Source: Bacteroidia bacterium
GTDB lineage: Bacteria > Bacteroidota > Bacteroidia > Bacteroidales > Paludibacteraceae
Reading direction: 5' to 3'
Assembly: GCA_021152555.1 (NCBI GenBank)
Contig: JAGKVE010000067.1
Coordinates: 1 to 9,373 of the forward strand
Length of the DNA: 9,373 bases
Position numbers and translations under genes: made by a program. Shown here in pieces: positions 1 through 4,192 of this stretch (position 1 is the stretch's first letter; each line of letters opens with the position of its first letter). The notes beneath the pieces were generated by a model. The model was not told the DNA's origin and searched no databases. It saw only the letters and a program-made list of their open reading frames with translations.

Positions 1-2
1 AA

Positions 3-50
3 CACTATTTCAAAGAACTCATGCTATTCGGACTAAAATCAGCCGTTTAG
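3..50 (+). CDS. Possible C-terminal end of a truncated upstream gene
   Basis: One plus-strand frame is open from the window edge to a TAG at 48-50. It reads HYFKELMLFGLKSAV, a composition compatible with a real protein C-terminus. The other two plus frames also stop within the first 65 bases, so 15 residues prove little. If real, this gene converges on the GtrA gene with a 58-base AT-rich gap (51-108). No family can be assigned. Confidence 0.25.
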   Translation, partial: HYFKELMLFGLKSAV

Positions 51-108
51 CGATCATATTTTAACTAATTTAAGTCAAATTTTTAACGAACTATTGAAAT
101 AATAATAA

Positions 109-627
109 CTACTTTTTTTTGAAAGATTTTACCCGGAATGAATAATATTTGTTTCCGAAATAGCTTATCACAACCGTCATTGTTGTTATCACCATTTTAC
201 TTGGCGTCGGATACCAGCCCCATCCTTCTACACATAATTTGAGCCCAAAATAATTGATTGCCAGATTGATTGCCACGATGCTGATGTAACGAACCAATTG
301 ACGTGCTCCGTGAAGCGTAGAACCGGTGAAAGTCACGTATTTCTGCAACCAAAAACCCGTCAGCAACGTAATCGGAAAAACAATGCACAACGTCGCGATA
401 TGGGGAGTAATTGCCTGCGCAAATTGTAAATTGTAAATTGTAAATTGTAAATTGACCAGTTCGTGCCCTATAACAAAGTTATAAATCAGGAAGTACAGTA
501 CCCAGTCCAATACCAAGTTTCCTCCCCCGCAGGCAGCATAACGGAACATCTGTTCCGGTACAAAGCGCTTGAACGGGATATAGAAAAAATCTATGATTTT
601 TGTTATTATTTGAGCCAATCGATTCAT
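109..627 (-). CDS. GtrA-family small polytopic membrane protein
   Basis: A 172-residue integral membrane protein of the GtrA type. Family members are thought to help move lipid-linked sugars across the inner membrane during glycan or O-antigen modification; the substrate here is unknown. Four hydrophobic segments lie near residues 30-54, 75-96, 110-131 and 142-162. The family-like patterns FRYAACGGGNLVLDW (28-42), FPITLLTGFWLQKYVTFTGS (84-103) and YPTPSKM (139-145) are visible, and the C-terminus is lysine-rich. Between the first two membrane segments, residues 58-69 (VNLQFTIYNLQF) are encoded by a five-copy heptamer array, so that loop is probably repeat-derived padding. The start at 627 lies about 13-20 bases downstream of a strong predicted promoter, giving a very short leader. 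No glycosyltransferase partner lies in the window. Family call is firm, specific role is not. Confidence 0.9.
   Translation of the reverse strand: MNRLAQIITKIIDFFYIPFKRFVPEQMFRYAACGGGNLVLDWVLYFLIYNFVIGHELVNLQFTIYNLQFAQAITPHIATLCIVFPITLLTGFWLQKYVTFTGSTLHGARQLVRYISIVAINLAINYFGLKLCVEGWGWYPTPSKMVITTMTVVISYFGNKYYSFRVKSFKKK
421..455 (+). repeat. Heptanucleotide array, five units AAATTGT
   Basis: Four perfect AAATTGT units are followed by AAATTGA, 35 bases in all. On the coding (minus) strand they encode residues 58-69 of the GtrA-family protein without breaking the frame. Read in another phase the unit is TTGTAAA, which resembles the other heptamer arrays in this window. Confidence 0.95.
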
Positions 628-646
628 ATGGATTTAAATCGCGCTG

Positions 647-678
647 CAAAGGTACTGCTTTTTTTTGAGATATGCAAG
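647..678 (-). promoter_or_regulatory. Bacteroidetes promoter for the GtrA-family gene
   Basis: On the minus strand, CTTG (675-678) is followed by exactly 20 bases and then TACCTTTG (647-654), matching the Bacteroidetes -33/-7 pattern. The end of the spacer reads AAAAAAAAGCAG, shared almost exactly with the rsmA and TonB-receptor promoters. Transcription should start near 640, just before the gene start at 627. Confidence 0.8.
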
Positions 679-681
679 AAA

Positions 682-711
682 ACACAGATTTGTATACCAA
701 TTTTTGTGGAA
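682..711 (+). repeat. 30-base block, copy 1, upstream of the GtrA-gene promoter
   Basis: This 30-base block matches 1289-1318 at about 26 of 30 positions, with patchy similarity continuing about 13 bases further (toward 724). It lies just upstream of the GtrA-gene promoter and abuts the stop codon of the 140-residue gene (713-715). It may be a shared upstream regulatory element or a remnant of a duplicated intergenic segment. Confidence 0.75.
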
Positions 712-712
712 A

Positions 713-1135
713 TTAGCGATTTTGCTTCTGTTTGAGTTCGTTACTGATGATGGCTCTAACGAAAGCATCAAAACGTTTGTATCGTTTCTTCGTTCCATTC
801 GGCAAAGTAGTGGCAAAAGGATCCGGTTTTGAGCCACGCGTGGCATAGAGTTGTGCCTCGAAACGTTGTTGCCAGTATTCATTCCGTACAGGATTATTCA
901 ATTCCTTATCCGCCATCAAAGCAGCTTTTTGAAAGAGTTGATGGTTCGCTTTTTCAGCACCTCTAGCCGGCTTCTTTTTCCAATCACGCGGGTGCAAGAC
1001 ATCGTAGGTTTCTTGTACGCCGACACCAATAATTCGCCCTCTCGCGTCCCGAAAGCGTTTAACACGATGGATATGTCCGGGCGATGTAGCGCCATTCACT
1101 TCCTCAACAAGTCCGGATAGTTTTTCCCTTGCCAT
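713..1135 (-). CDS. Small basic protein of unknown function
   Basis: A 140-residue, Arg/Lys-rich protein with no signal peptide or membrane segment; I do not recognise a named family. The N-terminal half (MAREKLSGLVEEVNG, then GHIHRVKRF and GRIIGVGVQETYD) looks like a compact globular domain. The middle has a probable helical stretch ending in EYWQQRFEAQL (about residues 86-96), and the C-terminus is highly basic (KKRYKRFDAFV, then KQKQNR). The positive charge would suit nucleic-acid binding, but that is inference. Coding status is supported by a good upstream promoter (1264-1295), the start at 1135, and a stop directly abutting the block before the next promoter. Four 11-base tandem repeats sit 14 bases upstream of the start codon and could be an operator. 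It lies alone between the GtrA gene and the nuclease operon, all on the same strand. Confidence 0.7.
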   Translation of the reverse strand: MAREKLSGLVEEVNGATSPGHIHRVKRFRDARGRIIGVGVQETYDVLHPRDWKKKPARGAEKANHQLFQKAALMADKELNNPVRNEYWQQRFEAQLYATRGSKPDPFATTLPNGTKKRYKRFDAFVRAIISNELKQKQNR

Positions 1136-1149
1136 ACAAAATCATATTG

Positions 1150-1193
1150 AATTACACAATAACCACTCAATAATCACACATTAATCACACAAT
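1150..1193 (-). repeat. Four tandem 11-base repeats in the leader of the 140-residue gene
   Basis: On the plus strand the units are AATTACACAAT, AACCACTCAAT, AATCACACATT and AATCACACAAT, a head-to-tail array of exactly 44 bases. It lies between the predicted transcription start (about 1257) and the start codon at 1135. An 11-base period places each unit on the same DNA face, as expected of a cooperative operator, although slippage-derived repeats would look the same. Confidence 0.75.
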
Positions 1194-1263
1194 ACTGCCC
1201 CTATGCAGGCCTTATATTTCCAGCGTTCTCGTCTGATTCGCGGTTGGAAACCATATTCGGGAG

Positions 1264-1295
1264 CAAAGGTACTACAAAAAAATGACATACACAAA
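1264..1295 (-). promoter_or_regulatory. Bacteroidetes promoter for the 140-residue gene
   Basis: On the minus strand, TTTG (1292-1295) is followed by exactly 20 bases and then TACCTTTG (1264-1271). The -33 element lies inside the palindrome ACAAATTTGT (1291-1300), which could be a regulator site. The predicted transcript has a leader of about 120 bases before the start at 1135. Confidence 0.75.
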
Positions 1296-1318
1296 TTTGT
1301 ATGCCATTTTTTGTGGAA
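1289..1318 (+). repeat. 30-base block, copy 2, overlapping the 140-residue-gene promoter
   Basis: Second copy of the 682-711 block. Here its end lies 17 bases from the TACCTTTG element instead of 28 bases, so the block is shifted by 11 bases, about one helical turn, and its palindrome overlaps the -33 element. Confidence 0.75.
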
Positions 1319-1329
1319 TTTAATGATTT

Positions 1330-1416
1330 TTATTTAATCCGTTTTCCTTGGGCATCTTAGATGTGGTCTCCGCGGATTATATACATCTTGCCGTCACGGA
1401 CAACCTTGGTACTTTG
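1330..1416 (-). pseudogene. Degraded C-terminal tail of a secreted-type Bacteroidales protein
   Basis: Reading the minus strand from 1416, the translation is QSTKVVRDGKMYIIRGDHI, then a TAA at 1357-1359, then DAQGKRIK and a final TAA at 1330-1332. Tails of the form KVVxDGKxYIIRxGxxYxAxGxxxK are, from my knowledge, a recurrent C-terminus of large secreted or cell-surface proteins in Prevotella and Bacteroides relatives. The internal stop replaces the expected Tyr codon (TAT or TAC to TAA). The frame is the same as that of the nuclease gene, whose stop lies 12 bases upstream, but nothing links the two functionally. It is probably a leftover of a surface-protein gene lost when the nuclease-methyltransferase block arrived; the recognition rests on memory of the tail pattern. 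Confidence 0.45.
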
Positions 1417-1428
1417 TTCCTTTGTTCT

Positions 1429-2550
1429 TTACTTGCTGCTTTTGTGTCTGTTACAATCGCGACAAAGCATCTGGCAGTTGGAAGCAATCGTTCTTCCTCC
1501 TTCCACCCACGGGGTGATGTGATCGGCTTCCATGACTTCGATGTCAAACGGTTTGCCGCAGATAGCACATTTGCCGTCTTGTCGCTCATAGACCTCGCGG
1601 CGCGTATTTGCATCAAAAGTGCGGATACCTAAATGGTGAATGTCTCCATCGAGGATATAGGCAAATATACCGCTTTTCTTCTGCACATCGGAGTCCGCCA
1701 TCAGTTTCGCCATCTGTTCGCCGATAGCCGTGGCGGTTAAAGTAGTGTCTTTGTGTTTGTTATAGAGCAAGCCCCATTCCACGCCTTTCATCTCTTTCTT
1801 GTACTTACGTCCGAAGAGTTTGTCCACCCAATGAATAACGTCTTGGAAATACTGCCACAACTCGTCGGCATCGGTGTCGTGCTGATGACGCGCCATGTAT
1901 TGCTCAATCGTTATGCCTTGTTTGTCGGCAATCCAACCGAGTGCGGTCTCAAAATAATCCTGCCGAATCGGCGAACCATTCATGAAGTCCGAACCGATTT
2001 TGTATGCCACACAGCCTGTCTTGGAGAAACGGCGTTTGGCTTGTGTCACCCACGAACCGGAATAGATAGCGTTGCGGATCTCTTGCTCTTTGAGTTTCTC
2101 ACCGGCAATGTTGATTCGCTGGAACCATTTCAGTTTCTCTTCGTCGGTTCCTTCGCAGATATAGATTTGCAGTTTGTAATCCAATATGCGGTTTTGCTGC
2201 TCAATAGTCATATTATTGAAACCGAGCAAGTTACCGTCAAAGTTCATCATGTATTCGCCTGCTATAAACGAGCAAATAGAGATGGTACGTTGCTGCCCGT
2301 CCAGCACTTCGTATTCGATGCCGTCTGTACCGTCTGTTTTAACCCAATACATGACGTTCAGCGGAAAGTTCTGCCAGACGGTGTCCATAACGGCATTTCG
2401 TTGTTTTTCGTCATAAACGAACTCCCGTTGGTATTTCGGGCGGATATTCAATCGTCCGCCGTAGCCGACGATTCCTTCCTCTTGAATACTCAAATCGTTG
2501 TACCCCGCGCACAACTCCCGCACGCGGACTTCATGTAATTCTATTTTCAT
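1429..2550 (-). CDS. DUF262 / HNH endonuclease (GmrSD-like defence nuclease)
   Basis: A 373-residue two-domain protein. The N-terminal half is a DUF262 (GmrS/SspE-type) domain: KYQREFVYDEKQR (39-51) precedes DGQQR (84-88), the motif linked to nucleotide hydrolysis and nuclease control in this group. The C-terminus is a compact HNH nuclease: CAIC (328-331), EADH (341-344), Asn358, CRDCN (363-367) and His369, giving a zinc-binding CxxC/CxxC pair and a metal-binding His-Asn-His core. This differs from classical GmrD, whose nuclease domain is DUF1524. The start ATG overlaps the methyltransferase stop as ATGA (2547-2550), so the two are one transcription unit. Family relatives cut modified phage DNA (type IV) or sense phosphorothioate DNA; the coupling to an adenine methyltransferase suggests that here methylation protects self DNA. 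That role is inference. All expected catalytic residues are present. Confidence 0.9.
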   Translation of the reverse strand: MKIELHEVRVRELCAGYNDLSIQEEGIVGYGGRLNIRPKYQREFVYDEKQRNAVMDTVWQNFPLNVMYWVKTDGTDGIEYEVLDGQQRTISICSFIAGEYMMNFDGNLLGFNNMTIEQQNRILDYKLQIYICEGTDEEKLKWFQRINIAGEKLKEQEIRNAIYSGSWVTQAKRRFSKTGCVAYKIGSDFMNGSPIRQDYFETALGWIADKQGITIEQYMARHQHDTDADELWQYFQDVIHWVDKLFGRKYKKEMKGVEWGLLYNKHKDTTLTATAIGEQMAKLMADSDVQKKSGIFAYILDGDIHHLGIRTFDANTRREVYERQDGKCAICGKPFDIEVMEADHITPWVEGGRTIASNCQMLCRDCNRHKSSK

Positions 2551-3602
2551 GGCTTTTGTGGTTTTTTATTGCGAATTAAAATGCGAGCGTAAGGATCTTT
2601 TTGTCCAACACTATGCAATGTCAGTTGCTTTGGTTTTGGCAGCCCCTGTTCTACTATTGTAAAAAAGTGAGGATTAATATCTATTATTTCAAATTGGTCT
2701 GGATTATATTTGTCCAAAAATGTAACGGGAACACCCATTACTCCCTCGTAATCACATGGGATGTCTGTGTAAGTGTTAATATTAATAGCATCATAATTAT
2801 CGTATTTAGGATATTCTTCTGGCGTGTAGTGCTTATACAAAATCAAGTCCTCGTTATGTTTTGCAACAGGCATATTTGTAAACCAACACGACGTAGATAC
2901 ACGCGCTATCTTTTTGCCGTTTTCAATGTGATGAAACTTCTCCCAACTATCAGGAACTTGGAAGAACATTCCTACATTAAAATTAGTGTATCCAGTTCGA
3001 ATTTTATCTTGCTGAAACATACGGAATGTTTCTTTGAATGTTAGCGCATTCGTATTGCCGATAATTAGGAATTGCTTGTTGTATTTATCCAATAAAGCGA
3101 GATATTCACGGAATAACGAGAAAGGTGGATTTGTGACTACTATATCTGCCTCTTTGAGCAATTCGATACACTCCGGGCTGTCAAAAGAACCATTTCCTTT
3201 GAGCAAAGAAAGGACATTCTTGTCATTTTGAATAAGGAACTGCACATCAGCAAGATTTACCGCTCCGTCATTATTATAATCCTGCACTTCGGTAATCTCT
3301 ACTTTATAAGCAATTTTCTTTGGTTCCGTTTCCTCTATTTCGAATAGCAAAGGCAGTTCATCTCCGGCAACAGGCGAACCATCATAGCAGGTGGCAATTA
3401 GTTTCTTGAGGCCTAATCGGTTAAAGTTTAGTGCAAAATACTTAAAGAAATTGCTTTCGTACGGATCATCGCAATTACAGAGCACTACTTTCCCTTGAAA
3501 GTATTGCGTGTAGTATTTGAGTTCCTTGGCGATGTCATCTAATTTGGTGTAGAACTCATCATTTTTTGCCTTTCGTGCAGCTGCTAAATCTGCCTTTGCC
3601 AT
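2547..3602 (-). CDS. EcoRI-type adenine-specific DNA methyltransferase
   Basis: From the start chosen here, a 351-residue S-adenosylmethionine-dependent N6-adenine methyltransferase of the EcoRI-methylase family. Visible landmarks are the N-terminal KAKNDEFYTKL (11-21), VVLCNCDDPYESNFF (39-53) as the cofactor-side segment, and VVTNPPFSLF (155-164), whose NPPF is catalytic motif IV for adenine methylation. An acidic segment DYNNDGAVNLADV (108-120) resembles an EF-hand or dockerin calcium loop. Start choice: ATG at 3602 lies directly after an 11-bp hairpin and begins MAKADLAAARKAKNDEF, which matches family N-termini. An in-frame ATG at 3626 lies in the hairpin loop and is the main alternative. 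A GTG at 3719 would run coding sequence through several perfect hairpins and is unlikely. It is the first gene of an operon with the overlapping DUF262/HNH nuclease. Target sequence cannot be read from the protein. Confidence 0.92.
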   Translation of the reverse strand: MAKADLAAARKAKNDEFYTKLDDIAKELKYYTQYFQGKVVLCNCDDPYESNFFKYFALNFNRLGLKKLIATCYDGSPVAGDELPLLFEIEETEPKKIAYKVEITEVQDYNNDGAVNLADVQFLIQNDKNVLSLLKGNGSFDSPECIELLKEADIVVTNPPFSLFREYLALLDKYNKQFLIIGNTNALTFKETFRMFQQDKIRTGYTNFNVGMFFQVPDSWEKFHHIENGKKIARVSTSCWFTNMPVAKHNEDLILYKHYTPEEYPKYDNYDAININTYTDIPCDYEGVMGVPVTFLDKYNPDQFEIIDINPHFFTIVEQGLPKPKQLTLHSVGQKDPYARILIRNKKPQKP

Positions 3603-3603
3603 A

Positions 3604-3637
3604 GATTGATAGTTGTTTTTGTGCATAACTATCAATC
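3604..3637 (-). promoter_or_regulatory. 11-bp perfect hairpin at the methyltransferase start codon
   Basis: GATTGATAGTT (3604-3614) and AACTATCAATC (3627-3637) are perfect inverted repeats around a 12-base loop. On the coding strand the loop begins with the alternative start ATG (3624-3626) and the preferred ATG (3600-3602) follows the stem by one base. Such a stem could block ribosome access or act as an operator for autoregulation, as in many restriction-modification systems. Confidence 0.65.
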
Positions 3638-3640
3638 GTG

Positions 3641-3670
3641 GCGATAAGAAAAGTGCGAGTTTCTTATCGC
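3641..3670 (-). promoter_or_regulatory. 10-bp perfect inverted repeat in the operon leader
   Basis: GCGATAAGAA (3641-3650) and TTCTTATCGC (3661-3670) are perfectly complementary around a 10-base loop. It lies three bases from the neighbouring 11-bp hairpin, so the two form a tandem hairpin pair. There is no U-run after the stem on the minus strand, which argues against a simple intrinsic terminator. Confidence 0.65.
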
Positions 3671-3680
3671 GTACCAAGGC

Positions 3681-3819
3681 AACCCGGCAAGGAGACCTCA
3701 TCCAACTTAAGAAACTCACACAGAAGTGTGAAGCATCTATATTAGTTGGATCAAGGCATCCTATATACGGAAACCTTTACTAATTATTTGCTGTTTATCT
3801 CCTTAAACTTTGCCGGGTT
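3681..3819 (-). ncRNA. Junction-type RNA core with a 15-bp closing helix
   Basis: AACCCGGCAA (3681-3690) pairs perfectly with TTGCCGGGTT (3810-3819). The helix continues as GGAGA (3691-3695) with TCTCC (3798-3802), leaving a 7-base bulge on one side (3803-3809). Inside are two arms. One is an 8-bp stem, 3700-3707 with 3744-3751 (ATCCAACT/AGTTGGAT), topped by a 6-bp hairpin, 3716-3721 with 3726-3731. The other is 3753-3761 with 3769-3777 (AAGGCATCC/GGAAACCTT), pairing at most positions around a 7-base loop. Together they form a closed multi-branch junction, an arrangement typical of riboswitches and ribozymes and very unlikely by chance. Function unknown. Confidence 0.5.
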
Positions 3820-4006
3820 TTCGGTAAACGCGAAATAATAGTAATGCTTATTATTTTAATATGTTTTTGCGCGACGCTTCGCGCTTATATGTATTTATAT
3901 TTTTGAAAGGTGTTCCTTTGCACTAAATTGCAGATAGAAAGACCTTATATGTTAAAATCCACACCCCTCAGAAGAGACACATCCCTCCGGCGTAGATTTT
4001 CGGGTG

Positions 4007-4038
4007 CAAAATTACACATTATTTTCTATATATACAAG
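4007..4038 (-). promoter_or_regulatory. Bacteroidetes promoter for the methyltransferase-nuclease operon
   Basis: On the minus strand, CTTG (4035-4038) is followed by exactly 20 bases and then TAATTTTG (4007-4014). It is the only matching promoter upstream of the operon and predicts a leader of nearly 400 bases. It faces away from the rsmA promoter, 25 bases apart. Confidence 0.65.
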
Positions 4039-4063
4039 AAAAACACACTTTTTCTCTAAAAAA

Positions 4064-4095
4064 TTTGGTCAATTAAAAAAAAAGCAGTACCTTTG
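4064..4095 (+). promoter_or_regulatory. Bacteroidetes promoter for rsmA (and probably corA)
   Basis: TTTG (4064-4067), exactly 20 bases, then TACCTTTG (4088-4095); the spacer ends in AAAAAAAAAGCAG. A small hairpin CGCCG-CAAA-CGGCG (4097-4110) lies at the predicted transcript start and could stabilise the 5' end of the message. The leader to the rsmA start is about 90 bases. Confidence 0.85.
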
Positions 4096-4192
4096 TCGCC
4101 GCAAACGGCGATTAGGTTCTCGTGATTTGAGAATGATTAATCGTATTAAGGAACTAAATTAACACAATTTATGGACGACTATCACACGGATA

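Larger units (their letters stand above)
3603..4000 (-). ncRNA. Long structured leader or non-coding RNA before the methyltransferase-nuclease operon
   Basis: The roughly 400-base stretch between the predicted transcription start (about 4000) and the methyltransferase ATG has no credible gene but many perfect inverted repeats. A central unit (3681-3819) has a 15-bp closing helix and two hairpin arms. It is followed on the RNA by a 10-bp hairpin (3641-3670) and an 11-bp hairpin (3604-3637). Upstream on the RNA are smaller hairpins: 3833-3840 with 3849-3856 (8 bp), 3869-3874 with 3879-3884 (6 bp, GC-rich) and 3906-3910 with 3915-3919 (5 bp). The density is well above what adjacent intergenic DNA shows. 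It could be a cis-acting regulator of the operon, a trans-acting RNA, or the remnant of an RNA-based mobile element. No known RNA family (RNase P, SRP RNA, tmRNA, 6S) was recognised. Confidence 0.45.

Noticed and set aside
421..455. CRISPR array
   Set aside because: The repeats are contiguous 7-base units without spacers and lie within a coding region; no CRISPR repeats or cas genes are in the window.
634..882. A minus-strand frame between the GtrA gene and the 140-residue gene
   Set aside because: It overlaps the 140-residue gene in another frame and runs through the promoter region, with no protein-like features.
1753..2538. A 261-residue open frame on the plus strand opposite the DUF262/HNH gene
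   Set aside because: It is a shadow of the well-supported nuclease gene; the nuclease frame has recognisable motifs and this one has none.
3603..3719. N-terminal extension of the methyltransferase from a GTG at 3719
   Set aside because: It would translate through perfect hairpins, begins with GTG and matches no family N-terminus that I know; ATG 3602 or 3626 fits better.
3869..3884. GC-rich hairpin GCGCGA-CGCT-TCGCGC as an intrinsic terminator
   Set aside because: On the minus strand it is followed by A residues, and on the plus strand the T-run lies before the stem, so neither direction gives a stem plus U-run.
3600..4000. Retron or group II intron as the source of the structured leader
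   Set aside because: No reverse transcriptase lies in the window, and no domain V-like hairpin or intron boundary sequence is seen. A remnant cannot be excluded.
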